Shown here: piece by piece, positions 12,284 to 25,060 of the stretch
Layout of the letters: the number at the start of each line of letters is the position of its first letter
Position numbering within the stretch: the stretch's first letter is position 1
Origin: Neoscytalidium dimidiatum
Taxonomy: Eukaryota > Ascomycota > Dothideomycetes > Botryosphaeriales > Botryosphaeriaceae
Assembly (NCBI GenBank): GCA_037367355.1
Contig: JAVSCG010000027.1
Coordinates: 1 to 60,376, forward strand
Reading direction: 5' to 3'
Length of the DNA: 60,376 bases
Notes under the pieces: generated by a model
Databases searched by the model: none
What the model saw: the letters and a program-made list of their open reading frames with translations, nothing else
Told to the model about the DNA's origin: nothing
Program-made: the position numbers and the translations under genes

Positions 12284-13000
12284 TATTACGAACTCTAGAA
12301 TATATAGGCTTTATAGCTATAAAAGACGCGAGTCCGTATAAGAAAATAAGCCGTAAGGCCCTAAGAATTCTACGTATAGTAGAGTTATACTCTCTAGTTC
12401 TATACGGAAAGGCCGAGAATATAGAACGACGGTATATATAGAAATATCGGTAGGTAATAACTACCGTCCGTATAGAAGGAACGCCCCTAGGCGTAATAAT
12501 TAAGAAGAAGATATAGTCTAACAGAAAGCCTATAAAAAATAAAGAACTATATAAATAGAAAGTAGAAAGTCGATAAAAATAAGTACTACGAAATAAGAAT
12601 ATAGTAGTAGTATTGTCCGATAATACTAGTAGAAGTTGGAATCTAGAAAGTAGGCTTTAGCGCCCGAGTTATAAGAAACCTATAGAATCTATATAAATTA
12701 GAGCTAATTTAAACCTTTAATTTAGAGCTTTAATTTAATACTATAATTCTTAGATTACTATAGCTCTCTTCTAGTATATAGATACGCTCGTTAGATAGTA
12801 CTTTAACCCTTATAGTTAACTTAAAATTCTAATTTAATACTATATTAATTTAGAGGTAATAAGGTCTATTAAACTTTTACGTTATATAACTTCTTATTCT
12901 ATTATTACTTTTCTTTCCTCGTCTTTAAGATAAATCCTTTAATAAAACTTAAACTTACTAGATAACTTCGAAGCCTAGTAGTAGAGGCCCCGTCGTTATA
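12284..13000 (+). repeat. Family A LTR (5' LTR of A2)
   Basis: A 717-bp LTR, TATTACGAAC to GTCGTTATA. The internal leader CTTTAACTAC follows and is interrupted 14 bases later by the B element. Confidence 0.85.
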
Positions 13001-13014
13001 CTTTAACTACTATC

Positions 13015-14847
13015 TATTATAATATAGTCGCCTAGAAAGGCGGATAACGAAACCCTATAACTATTTACCGCCTATATAACTAATTTAGGGTCTAACTTAG
13101 TAGAATATCTACTAATACTAATATACTAGACTACCGTATATTTACTTAGTAAAGCTTAGACTACTAATTAGTACTAATTAGTAGGTTAATATTATAGATT
13201 ACTACTAATCGTACTAATTATTTAATATATATAGACTATACTTATTTATCGTAGTTAGAACTCTTATAGTTAACTTATTAATTAATTTCTATTCTACTAT
13301 TATATAAACCTCTTCTATCTACTACTATATTGGCTCTAAAAAGCCTAAACTATCTAACTACGTACTTTAACCCCTCTAGAAAGAGTCCTAGTATAATACT
13401 TTAACTATCTTTTATAGGTACTAGAGGTAACCTATCTTAAAACTACTAACTATAACATTCTAGACTAAAATTAAGAATAACCTCTTAATAGAGAAGAACT
13501 AGCTCTAGTTAATTCGTCCTTTAATCTTTAGAAACCTAGCCCTTAATATAAGACTACTTATTTTAGAAGTCTATTTCTTAGGTATAGCTTTCTTAAGTTA
13601 AGTAATTAATAGACCTAGAGTATTAGAAGACGCTAGTAATAACTATAGTTAAGTTCTTCTAGAGTACTTTATTTAAGGATAAGCCTTTATTATTAATCGT
13701 ACTATGACCTCTTTCCTTACCGCGATCTTTAGAATTAACCCCCCGCGATACTAAACTAAAGATTAAAACCCCTAATATCTATAATAGAGATCGACGTAAG
13801 CTTAATAACTTTCTAGCTTAGTTAGAGAATTACTTCGAGTTCTATAAAATATTATTTAAAGACGACGAGGAAAAGATCCGCTTTATAAGAACTTATCTTT
13901 AAGATAACGTAGTACGATAGTTTAAACCTTATTAAAAGAACTTCCGCTCGGCTATTTTACGTATAGAAACTAGTAGCCTATTCGCTAACTATAAAAAGAA
14001 AAGTATCCGTAATAGGCGAATTATCTTAGACTAAGAAATAGCGGTATAACGAACTAAATATTAAGCCTCCTCTTATAACCGCTAAATCTCGGCCTTATTT
14101 CTTTTAATCTCGCGCTAGGTCTACTTAATCTAAGCCCGTATTTAGTTTTATTATTAATCTATATAACGAAACTTAATAGGGGAAGCTATATTAGAAGAAA
14201 AGAAATAAAGATAGCCTCGCTTAATATACTCGTAATATCTCTTAGAATCTAGCGATATAAGATAACGAAAATAAGGTCTCTCTATATAAAAAAAATAACG
14301 TCTAGAAGCGTTAGTACCGTTACGAAGAATATAGGCGAGAAGCGCGTATCGACGAACGAAACTAAATATAACGGTAAGGAAATAATCTTAAGAAAACTAA
14401 GAAGGAAGCTTAACTACCTTTATACTCGATCTTCGGGCTAAAGGTTATCTAGAGGGGGGATAGTATTATAATATAGTCGTCTAGAAAGGCGGATAATAAA
14501 ACTCTATAACTACTTACTATCTATATAACTAACTTAGAGTCTAATTTAGTAGAATATCTACCGATACTAATATACTAGACTACTATATACTCGCTTAGTA
14601 AAGCTCGAACTACTAATTAGTACTAATTAGTAGGTTAATATTATAGATTACTACTAATCGTACTAATTATTTAATATATATAGACTATACTTATTTATCG
14701 TAGTTAGAACCCTCGTAGTTAACTTATTAATTAATTCCTACCCTACTATTATATAAACCTCCTCTATCTACTACTATATCGGCTCTAGAAAGCCTAAACT
14801 ACTTAACTACGTATCTCGACCCCTCTAGAAAGAGTTCTAGTGTAATA
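13015..14847 (+). mobile_element. Family B short, gag-only LTR element (non-autonomous)
   Basis: Two 384-bp LTRs (13015-13398 and 14464-14847) enclose an internal region of 1065 bases. Target duplications are CTATC (13010-13014) and CTATT (14848-14852), the same site with one RIP change. A clear polypurine tract AGAGGGGGGATAG (14451-14463) precedes the 3' LTR, so the signals for reverse transcription are there. The only protein remnant is part of gag. No protease, RT or integrase fits in the space. It is therefore a short derivative that needed enzymes from a full B element such as the one at 31196. It sits in the leader of A2. Confidence 0.85.
13800..14400 (+). pseudogene. Gag fragment inside the short B element (dead)
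   Basis: The frame around 13805-13945 reads as a gypsy Gag capsid segment: an LENYFEFYK-like helix, then a KDDEEKIRFIRTYL-like stretch and a WF-like position. The same protein is found, longer, in the larger B copy near 31820-31970. The downstream part is rich in Arg and Lys codons. RIP stops interrupt it. With no pol it could at most have supplied capsid protein, or simply packaging sequence. Confidence 0.6.
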
Positions 14848-14852
14848 CTATT

Positions 14853-15960
14853 CTTATAGAAAAAAAAGCGATTTAAGTAGAAAATAAAAAGTACTCTCTT
14901 TTTCTAAAAAGTACTAATAGTATTAGCTATTATAGCGGACGTACTAAGTAATAAATACGTATAAAAGATATAAAATACTCTTAAGCATAGTAACCGTAAT
15001 ATAATATAATAGCGGAAAACTAATATTCTAATATATCGACTAATAAGAAGCTACTTAATATAATTCTAAAACTTTAAAACGAAAACGTAATTCTACGTAT
15101 ATAGCTTATCTAAATACCCGCTCTACTACTAGCTACTAAGATTAAGGTTCTAAAGCTAGATCTATACTATAAAGACTAAAAGAAGATCTAAGCCTTTATT
15201 ATATAGCTAAATAACTATATATACTTTATATATAGTAACTTCGCTAGCCTAGTCGAATAAATTCTATACGCTAGTATCTACTTTAGAGAATTAACGAAAT
15301 AGTAGTTCTAATCTTTTAAGCGTAAATACTAGAAGAAACTCGTATACCTATAGTTTAAAATAATCTTAACGATCTTTAGCGACTATTAAAACTTTATAAA
15401 GTAGCTTAAGATAGCCTTTAGTAGCGTTAATAAGAACCGTCTAGCTACGAAGACTCTTATAAACTTAAAGTAAAAAGAAACGGTCTAAGACTATATAGCT
15501 AAATTCTAAAATATAGTATATCTTATAGATAGATACTCTAATCTTACGCTACGTATCTTTTACTACTAAGAACTAAGAAACGAGATTAAAGAAGCTATAA
15601 CGTACTATAAAGAACTAAAAACTCTTAATAATATAATTAAACTAGCCCTACTTATAAATAAGTATTATATAAAGAGATAGTTCGATAAGAAGAGATATAA
15701 TACTAATATCTTAAAGTAAGCTAGGCCTCATATATTTAGAGGAAGGCGACGCTATAGAAATAAATAATATAGTCTAGTAAGATAGAGGTAAGAATAAAAG
15801 AACGGTAATAATAAGAATAAAAAGAGAATAGAGTAAGAAAGAAGAGGCTCTATAAAAAAGAACTATATATCTAATATAGAGATAAATAGAGCGTAGAATA
15901 TAAATACTCGAAGAAAGAGTTACGGAAAGTAGCGGCGGCTATTTAGAGATAGAAGGTACT
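14853..15960 (+). pseudogene. A2 gag region (dead)
   Basis: After the B insertion the A2 internal sequence resumes and encodes the capsid/nucleocapsid part. Near 15865-15920 the frame reads LYI-stop-YRD...VEYKY; if Tyr replaces Cys or His by RIP (TGY or CAY to TAY), this is a Cys-rich nucleocapsid motif. The following frame is colinear with A6 41800-42100 and A1 9120-9420. I cannot fix the start codon because ATG has been removed by RIP. Confidence 0.55.
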
Positions 15961-18900
15961 ATAAGAAATTACTACTATAAAGATAGTAAACTATATAGTT
16001 CTAAGCTAGATAGCGTATTATAACGATAATTATACTATCTACTAGAGCGATAAGAACGCTATAGAATAATATTCTAGTAAGCTATAACGACTTAATATAA
16101 TACTCTAAAAATTAGAAAAGACTACGAAGAAAGATATCGAGAAGTACTTCTCGGCTGACGAAGACCTTATAAATAGCGAAACCGGAGAATTTTACGATAG
16201 TATATTAGAATCTAGTAAGGTAGAAAATATCAAGTAATAGTAAAATTAAGCTATATTTAATAGAATCGCGGAATATCTAAATTAGTATAGAGATATAAAA
16301 AACGTTAAATCTAGTTATACTTCTATAATCTACTAGACTTCTAAATTAAAAATAGATCTACCGTCGTAATAGTACTAGATAAAGAATAAGAAACTTATCT
16401 TATAGTTCTTTAAGAATAACGTATAGTATCTTTAGAAGAAATCGCTATTAAAAATAGCTAATAAGATAGTATTCTAGCTTAAAGAAGAAGCCTAGAGAAT
16501 ATAATAGTAATAAGACCTTACGTCTCTATATAATATAGCCTATACTCTCTATTATTATAATATAACTACGCGAAGCTATAATATTCTATAATAAGTATCT
16601 AATAAAAAATACGGTAAACTAACAACTTCAGTACTAGATAAATGAATAGATCTACTAAAGACGTAAGATTAAATAAGAATAATAAACTTAGTAGAAAGAA
16701 ATTCTAATTTTAGTTATAGAATAGAATAAGTATATACGCTATAAGATATTAAAAAACTAGACGGCTTTCCTAGCTAGAAATTCTAGAAGAAGCTAGTATA
16801 AAGATTTCTTAACTAGATTATATACTTAATATTAAACGAAATATCTTATAAATAAAAAGAACTTAAGACGCTACTAGAAGTACTAGTTATAATTAAAGAA
16901 ACTACTACGCTAGTAATAATTAATAGTAGAGCGTAAGAGAATTTTATAGATTCTAAATTTCTTAGAAAGAACGACTTACTATTTTAATCTAAGAAACGCC
17001 TCTATAAACTTAATACGTTTAATAGGTTATTAATAGAATATAATAAAGGCTAAATAAGAATTAAGACTAATTAGATACGAATAACTCTTAGAAATTATAA
17101 AGAATAAATTAACCTAAACGTAATAATAAGTCCGAACTATAATATTATTCTTAGAATATCTTAGTTAAAGACCTATAATCTATATATTAGCTAAAGTATA
17201 GAAACTATAACGTTTCTAAAAGATAACTATAAGCGATACCTTATAAACTTTAAAATAAAAGAGCTAAAGCTAGAGAGCTAAGAGCTAGAGCTAGAGAGTT
17301 AAGAGTTAAAACTAGAGCTAGAGCTAGAGCTAAAAGCTAAGAGCTAGAGCTAGAAAGTTAAAAGCTAAAGCTAGAAGCTGAAGCTAGAATTAAAGAGCTA
17401 AGGCTAGAGCTAGAGAGCTAGAGCTAAAAGCTAGAGCTATTTAAAGAGTATTTAGTAGAGGCTAAAAGAATATCCCTTAACGCTCTACTATATATAAAAA
17501 ACGAGAAGAATAAGCTTATATTATCTATATTAAGCCTAGCTTAAAATAAGAACGCTAAATTCTAGTATAGATTTAAAAGTAGATCTTAGAAGTTAATAAT
17601 TCTTAACTATTTAGAGGAGACTATCTAAAAAGAATCTATAAGAGATATAGTCTATAAAGTAGAGCTCTTAACTAGATATACGTAATAGAAAATACTACGG
17701 AATTAGAGAAAGTATTCCTAGAATTTTAGAAATATACTAAATTATTTTAAGAAAGAGATAAAGAATTATTACCTAAGTATAAGCTATAAGACTATAAAAT
17801 ACTCCTATTATTAGAAACGTAGTCTACGTTTAAGCCTATCTATTTCCTCTTAAAGAACGAGGCCGAAGTACTAAGAGAGTATCTTAAAACGAACCTAGAA
17901 AGAGAATATATTCGACTCTCTACGTTACTAGCCGAATATTCTATTCTATTTATATCTAAGAAAAATAGTAAGCTCCGCCTCTATATTAATTATAGATAAC
18001 TAAACGATATTACGATAAAAAACTAATATCCGTTACTACGTATCGATAACTTATAGAATAGATTAAGAAAAGCTAACTACTTTACTAAGCTAAATCTTAA
18101 AGAAGATTATTATCTTATCTAGATAAAAGAAGGCGAAGAATAAAAAATAGCTTTCTAAATAAGATTTAGATATTATAAGTATACGATAATACTATTTAGG
18201 CTTACTAATATACTAGCTATATTCTAGAGCCTAGTTAATAATATACTATAATTATACTTAGACGTATTTATACTAGCCTATCTAGACGATATTTTAATAT
18301 ACTTAGAAACGCTTAAAGAATATACTAAGTACGTATATAAAATTCTATAGACGTTAGAGAAACGGAATCTTTAGATAGCCTCTAATAAGAGTGAATAGTA
18401 TACGTAGAAAACTAAATATCTAGAATTTATTATTACTACAAAATATATTAGTATAGAAAAGAAACTAGACGCGATAAAAGACTAGTCTACTTAAAAATTA
18501 TTAAAGAAATATAATTCTTTCTTAGCTTTACTAACTTTTACTAGAAGTTTATTTTAAACTATATAAAGATATTAGCTTCGCTTATAGATCTAACTAAAAA
18601 GAAATATAAATTTATATAGAGAGAAAGATAATAGAATACTTTTAACTTACTAAAATAAATATTTATAGAAGTACTAGTTTTAGAACTATTTTACTTTAAT
18701 CTATCTATAATAATAGAAACTAATATATTAGACTATACTATTAGAGTAGTCTTAAGCTAACTAGACGAGTAAGATAGACTATATTCTATCGCGTATTACT
18801 CTCGAAAAATAATAGAACTAGAAAAGAACTACGATATCTATAATAAAGAACTTCTAGCTATTATTACGGCCTTTAAAGAATAAAGATATTACTTTAAAGA

Positions 18901-20700
18901 AGCTAAGTACTAGATTATAGTCTACTATAACTATAAGAACCTTTTATACTTTACTATTATAAAAGAATTAAACTAAAAATAGATTAGATAGACTAAAGAG
19001 CTAGTATTCTACGATATAAAGATTATCTATTAAAAGAAATTAGAGAACGCTCGCGTAGATATACTAAGTAGAAAAGCCGACTATATAGAAGAAAAGCGAG
19101 AACTATAGCTAGTAATACTAATAAAATAGAAAGACGAGTCTTTTATATCTAATAAACGCTAGATCTCTACTATATATAGTAAAAAAAAGAAACTCGAAAA
19201 GTCGCTTACTTCGGCTAAACTATTAGCCTTAGCGATACGCTTAGAATATAGCGAATAGAAGAGTAGAATCTAAGAAGTCTACGCGGAGAACGCTATAATA
19301 TAAGAAATCGAAAATCTAGAAAATAACCCCTAAGTAACTAGAGACGTAGAAGGAATAATTCTATTTTTAAGACTAATCTACGTTCTAGTAAAACTACGAG
19401 AGAAACTTATAAAAAATATATACGAGGCCCTAGTATATAGTTACTAAGAAACTAATAAAACGATTAAAAGAATTACGAGAAATTACTACTTTTTAGAGTT
19501 TAGAAGAATAGTCTAGTGGATAGTTACGTAATATAATCTTTATATTTAAAGTAAGATAGTAAGATATATACTCTATAAACTACTCTAGCTACTATTAATA
19601 TTTAAGCGCTCTTAGTAATCTATCTTACTAGATTTTATTACGAACCTATCTAAGTTAGAAGAACTACTTACTAGAGTTAAGTACGATTTAATACTAGTTA
19701 TCGTAGATAGAATAACGAAATATACGTATTATCTACTATACCTAAAGAAGGTAAACGTAGAGAATCTTATATATATATTTCTAAGAACTATTCTTAGTAA
19801 CTATAAACTATCCGAAGAACTCGTATTAGATAGAGATAGACTATTTATATTATAATTCTAGTAAACTCTTATTAAATAACTTAGAGCGAAATATAAGCTC
19901 TTAATTATAATATACTTATAGATAGACGAATAAATAGAACGAACTAATTAGACGCTAGAATAATATCTACGCTATTATCTTAACTACGTATAGAATAACT
20001 AGATAGAATTACTACTATTAGCTTAGTTCGCGTATAATAGCTCTAAAGTATTAGTAATATAAGAATTACTATTCTACGCTAATTACGATTATAAGCTATT
20101 AGCCTATAAAGAACCGATACTAAGTAAATTATTAGTCTAAAAAGAGATTCTTAAAGCTAACTAGCTAAAAATACTCTATAAATAACTATATCTAGACCTA
20201 GAATTCGTAGCTCTATAAATAAATAAATACTACGATAAACGATACTAGAAGGTATTATAGCTAAAGAAAAGGAATAAAGTTTACCTTCTTAGAAAAAATA
20301 TTAGAATAAGGCGACTAAATAATAAGCTAGATTTTAAGAAAATAGGACTATTTTAAATTAAAGAAAAAATTAGGAAAGTTAACTTCTATCTTAAATTACT
20401 AGAAATAATATAGATATATTCTATTTTCTATATATTCCTTAGAACAATCTAAAGAACAACTAAAACTATAATCTATATAGAGGAAATACTTTTAGAAAAT
20501 TCGAACGCTAATAAAAATCGAGACTAGAAAGTAGAAAGTCCTTAATAGTAGCTATATCGACGGTTAATTTTAATATCTCTTTAAATAGAAGAAAAATAGA
20601 ACGATATCTAAAACCGCTGAAAACTACGATAGATATAGATAACTTATTAATAAGTTCTATTACTAAAATCGGATCGACTAATATCGCTAACTTATTAAAA
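15961..20700 (+). pseudogene. A2 pol: RT, RNase H, integrase, chromodomain (dead)
   Basis: RT shows AYLDDILIY at about 18276-18302, flanked by the usual NILA and YLETLKEY blocks. RNase H follows at about 18690-19100. The integrase zinc-binding domain is near 19420-19560. Its catalytic core starts with LDFIT near 19629, then ILVIVDRITKY near 19700, LDRDRLF near 19840 and ERTN-x-TLE near 19935-19965, giving the D,D,E positions. A chromodomain remnant follows at about 20518-20650 and is better preserved in A6. Stops are almost all TAA/TAG. The protein would have copied the RNA and inserted the DNA. Confidence 0.8.
17261..17440 (+). repeat. Coding GAGCTA hexamer repeat in A2 pol (longest allele)
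   Basis: About 180 bases of GAGCTA-type units with occasional GAGTTA and AAGCTA, encoding Glu-Leu before RIP. It is twice the length of the A1 array, so units were gained or lost between copies before inactivation. Confidence 0.65.
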
Positions 20701-21469
20701 ATAAAGAATCTAAAATTAAAATTAGAAAATAGAGACTACCGCGCCTAATTAACTAGTTTAAAATTCTTAAGCGGTATAGTAGTAGAACTAATACTAGGCG
20801 ACCTAATAGAATAGAACGAACTTATAATAGTATTAGCTAAGACGTTACTACGTATACGCTTTACTAATTGCTTCTTCTTAGCGTTTTTAGAGTTAATAGA
20901 ATCTTTAGCCTTATAAGCTACCTTTAAATAATCTAGCTTAAGATTCTTAACGGTTTATATCTTCTTAGAAATTATTGAGGCTTCTACGATAGCGTAATAG
21001 GTCTCGCTACTTATAAATACGCTATAACTAGGCTATATTTTTCTAAAGATCTAGTACTACTTCTCTAACTCGGCCTTATTAATAGCGCGCTTTAATTAAA
21101 AACTATAATAGTTAGCGTAAAGCTTTAAAAAACGAGAGAATAAATAATTAGAATCCTCTAAGCCGCTACTATTATAGGCGGATAAACTCTAACGAATATA
21201 TTTACTATAACGTTTATAGCTAAGGTTTATCTTATAAACTACCTCTATCTTACCCGGCTTATAACGGGTGTTCGCTAATAATCACGGTATAAGAAATAGA
21301 TATCCTCTTACTAAAAGATTAATTTTAAAGGCTAAAGACTTACGCTTAGTCTTTTAGAAATTACGCTTCGCTTAGAAGGTATAACGGGACGAGACTTATA
21401 GAAGAAAATAAAGAAGCGATAGAAGTCTAAGATATAGATAAATAAATAAATCTTCGAACTAAAGATCTC

Positions 21470-21484
21470 TAAAGGAAAGAGTAG
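21470..21484 (+). other. Polypurine tract of A2
   Basis: AAAGGAAAGAGTAG directly precedes the 3' LTR start at 21485. This is where plus-strand DNA synthesis is primed in LTR elements. A6 has the equivalent AAAGGGGAGGATAG. Confidence 0.7.
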
Positions 21485-22190
21485 TATTATAAACTTTAAA
21501 ATATATAGGCTTTATAGCTATAAGAGACGCGAGCCTATATAGGAAAATGCCGTAAGGCTTTAAGAACTCTATATATAGTAGAGCTATACTCTCTAGTCCC
21601 GTATGAAGGCTAAGAATACGAGACGACGGCGTATACGGGAATACCGGTAGATAATAACTACCGCCCGTGCGAGGAACGCCTGAACGTAACGATTAAGAAG
21701 GTACAGTCTAATAAAAAGCCTATAAGAGATAAAGAACTATACGAGTAGAAAGTAAAAAGTTAATAAGAATAAGTACTATAGAATAAGAATATAGCGGTAG
21801 TATCGTCCGCTAATATTAGTAGAAATTAGAATCTAAAAAGTAGGCTTTAACGTTTAAGTTATAAAAAATCTATAGAATCTATATAGATTAGAGCTAATCT
21901 AAACCTCTAATCTAGAACTCTAATTTAATACTATAATCCTTAGATTACTATAGCTCTCTTCTAGTATATAAATACGCTTATTAGATAGTACTTTAATCCT
22001 TATAGTTAACTTAAAGTTCTAATTTAATACTATATTAATTTAAAGATAATAAGGCCTATTAAACTTCTATATTATATAACTTCTTATTCTATTATTACTC
22101 TCCTTTTCTCGTCTTTAAGATAAACCCTTCGATAAAACTCGAACCTACTAGGTAACTCCGAAGCCTAGTAGTAGAGGCCCCGTTGTTATA
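21485..22190 (+). repeat. Family A LTR (3' LTR of A2)
   Basis: A 706-bp LTR ending GTTGTTATA, followed by the target duplication AAAGA. Differences from the 5' LTR are mostly C/T and G/A, so LTR divergence here measures RIP, not age. Confidence 0.85.
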
Positions 22191-24144
22191 AAAGATAGGT
22201 TTTTTATATCTACTAGCCGCTAAATCTCTACTATATATAGTATAAAGAAGAAATCTAAGAAGTTATTTACTTTAATTAGACTATTAGTAATACGCTTAAA
22301 AAGTAATAAATAGAAGCATAGAATCTAAGAAGCCTATACTAAAGATACTTATAATATAAATTAGAAATCTAAAAGATAACCTCTAAGTAATTAAAGATAT
22401 AGATAGAATAATTCTATTTTTAGAATTAATCTACGTTCTAATAAAACTATAGAAGGAACTTATAAAAGAAATATACTAGACTTTAGTATATAGTTATTAA
22501 GAAACTAAAAAAACGATTAAGAGGATTATAAGAAATTACTACTTTTTAAAGCTTAGAAGAATAGTCTAGTAGATAGTTATATAATATAATCTTTATCTTT
22601 AAAGTAAGGCGGTAAAATATATACTTTATAGACTACTCTAGTCGCTATTAATACTAAAGCGCTCTTAGTAATCTATCTTACTAGATTTTATTATAAACCT
22701 ATCTAAGTTAAAAGAATCGCTTATTAGAGTTAAGTATAATTTAATACTAGTTATTATAGATAGAATAATAAAGTATATATACTATCTACTCTATCTAAAG
22801 AAGGTAAACGTAAAAGATCTTATATATATATTTCTAAAAATTATCCTTAATAACTATAAATTATTTAAAGAGCTTATATTAAATAGAGATAGACTATTTA
22901 TATTATAATTCTAGTAGACTCTTATTAAATAACTTAAAGTAAAATATAAGCTCTTAACTATAGTATACCCGTAGATAAATAAATAAACGAAACGGACTAA
23001 CTAGATATTAGAATAATACTTACGCTATTATCTTAACTATATATAGAATAACTAAATAGAACTACTATTACTAGCTTAGTTTATATATATAGCTTTAAAG
23101 CGTTAATAATATAGAAATTACTATTCTATACTAATTATAATTATAAGCTATTAGCATAAAGAATCGATATTAAGTAAATTATTAGCTTAGAAAGAAATTC
23201 TTAAAGCTAACTAGCTAAAGATACTCTATAAATAGTTATATCTAGATCTAGAATTTATAGCCCTATAAATAGAGAAATACTATAATAAGCGATACTAGAA
23301 GATACTATAGCTAAGAAAGAGAAATAAAGTTTATCTTCTTAGAAAAAATATTAAAATAAAGCGACTAAATAATAAGCTAGATTTTAAGAAAATAAAACTA
23401 TTTAGAATTAAAAAAAAAATTAGAAAGATTAATTTCTATCTTAAACTACTAGAAACGATATAAATATATCTTATTTTTTATATATTTCTTTTAAAACTAG
23501 TATTAAAGAATACTAAAACTATAACCTATATAAAAGAAATACTTCTAAAAAATTTAAACGTTAATAAAAACCGAGATTAAAAAGTAAAAAGGTTCTTAAT
23601 AGCGGCTATATCGATAGTTAATTTAGATATCTTCTTAAATAGAAAGAAGAATAAAATAATATCTAGAAACCGCTAGAAAACTATAATAGATATAAGTAAC
23701 TTATTAATAAGTTCTATCGTTAAAATCTAAATTAATTAATACCGCTAACTTATTAAAAATAAAGAACTTAAAATTAAAATTAAAAAATAGAAATTATCGC
23801 GTTTAATTAACTAGCTTAGAACTTTTAAATAGCGTAGTAGCGGAACTAACGCTAGATGATCTAATAAAATAAAATAGACCTATAATGGTATTAGCTAAGA
23901 CGTTGCTATATATATACTTTACTAATTATTTCTTCTTAGTATTTTTAGAGTTAATAGAATTTCTAGCTTTATAAGCTATCTTTAGACGATCTAACTTCTT
24001 AAGATCTTTAATAGTCTACGTCTTCTTAAAAATTATTAGGCTTCTATAATAGCGTAATAAATCTTATTATTTATAAATATACTATAATTAGGTTATATTC
24101 TTCTAAAGAAGATCTAGTACTATTTACTTCTTTAACTTAGCCTT
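22191..24144 (+). pseudogene. A1 pol 3' part: integrase and chromodomain (dead)
   Basis: The sequence after A2 is the continuation of the A1 frame interrupted at 12283, colinear with A2 19140-21090. It contains the integrase zinc-binding region (about 22480-22620), the core with LDFI near 22685, VIIDRI near 22760, LNRDRLF near 22888 and the glutamate region near 22990-23020, then a chromodomain remnant at about 23570-23700. The second core Asp codon appears changed to Asn, as RIP would do. The copy is cut off at 24144 by an A LTR. Confidence 0.75.
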
Positions 24145-24851
24145 TATTACGAACTCTAGAATATACGGGCTTTATAGCCGTAAGGGATACGAGCCTATAC
24201 GGGAAAATAAGCCGTAAGGCTCTAAGAATCCTACGTATAGTAGAGTCGTACTCTCTAGTCCCGTACGGGAAGGCCGAGAATACGAGACGACGGTACGTAC
24301 GGAGATATCGGTAGGTAGTAACTATCGCCTATACGGAGCTTTGAGCGTAATAATTAGAAAGATACGGTCTAACGAAAAGCTTATAAGAGATAAGAGACTA
24401 TACGAATAGAAAGTAGAAAGTCGATAAGAATAAGTAATATAGGATAAGAGTATAGTAGTAGTATTATCCGCTAATACTAGTAGAAGTTAGAATCTAGAAA
24501 GCGGGCTTTAGTATCTAAATTACGTAAAATCTATAGAACTTATATACGATTAAGGCTAATCTAAACCTCTAATCTAGAATTCTAATCTACTATTATAATC
24601 TCTAAATTATTATAGCTCTTCTATAGTATATAGATACGTTCGTTAGATAGTACTTTAATCCTTATAGTTAACTTAAAGTTCTAATATAGACTTAAGTCTA
24701 ATTAGAGGTAATAAGGCCTACTAAACTCCTATATTACGTAACTTCTTATTCTATTATTACTCCCCTCTCCTCGTCTTTAAGGTAAACCCTTCGATAAATC
24801 CGAACCTACTAGGTGACTCCGAAGCCTAGTGGTAGAGGCCCCGTCGTTATA
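24145..24851 (+). repeat. Family A LTR at the right end of the left block (A3)
   Basis: A 707-bp LTR from TATTACGAAC to GTCGTTATA. It is not the natural 3' LTR of A1, because about 400 bases of A1 and its polypurine tract are missing before it. The flanks are GCCTT on the left and TATAA on the right, so there is no target duplication. It is either the edge of another A copy whose body is lost or the product of recombination. Confidence 0.75.
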
Positions 24852-25060
24852 TATAACCGATACTAAAGATACTAATACTTAAGACCGCTAATTAGTCTTA
24901 GGCCTCTCTATATAGACTAGATATGGAGTCACTAGTTACGGGTAGTATAACGGCGACAGTACGTACCAATGCATAAATGCTAACTTATCGGGAGATTTCC
25001 CGGTTGGATGGCTACATAACCGACCCCCACTACACCCTCCCTTAGCCTTGCAAACCAATA
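24852..25060. other. Transition from AT-rich block to balanced DNA
   Basis: About 60-80 bases after the LTR still lack CA and TG. From about 24925 ordinary dinucleotides return. No gene or element is visible. Confidence 0.5.

Larger units (their letters stand above)
12284..22190 (+). mobile_element. Family A gypsy chromovirus, copy A2 (complete outline, RIP-inactivated)
   Basis: Flanked by identical 5-base target duplications AAAGA (12279-12283, 22191-22195). LTRs are 12284-13000 (717 bp) and 21485-22190 (706 bp). A polypurine tract, AAAGGAAAGAGTAG, sits right before the 3' LTR. Without the B element inserted at 13015-14847 the copy is about 8.07 kb. Order of domains is gag, knuckle-like region, Glu-Leu repeat, RT (YLDD at about 18280), RNase H, integrase (HHCC then D,D,E), chromodomain. 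That order defines a Ty3/gypsy chromovirus. It inserted into A1, so it is younger than A1, and it predates B. Confidence 0.88.
2156..24144 (+). mobile_element. Family A gypsy element, outer copy A1 (disrupted, 3' end missing)
   Basis: The copy starts with a 5' LTR (2156-2895) followed by the same first internal bases as other A copies, to about 2918. A LINE then occupies about 2931-9052. Family A internal sequence resumes at about 9053 and runs to 12283, where copy A2 is inserted with the perfect target duplication AAAGA (12279-12283 and 22191-22195). A1 continues to 24144, carrying the integrase (about 22450-23370) and chromodomain (about 23570-23700), then stops abruptly at another A LTR about 400 bases before its own 3' LTR would be expected. 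About 0.9 kb of gag, present in A2 and A6, is absent next to the LINE. All coding frames are full of TAA/TAG. Confidence 0.8.

Noticed and set aside
1560..24850. A mitochondrial insertion or a point centromere as the cause of high AT
   Set aside because: The AT richness is explained by CA/TG loss in recognisable retroelements; no mitochondrial genes are visible. A regional centromere made of such repeats cannot be excluded but has no direct support.
24145..24851. Calling this LTR the 3' LTR of A1
   Set aside because: About 400 bases of A1 and its polypurine tract are missing before it, so it is not the natural end of that copy.
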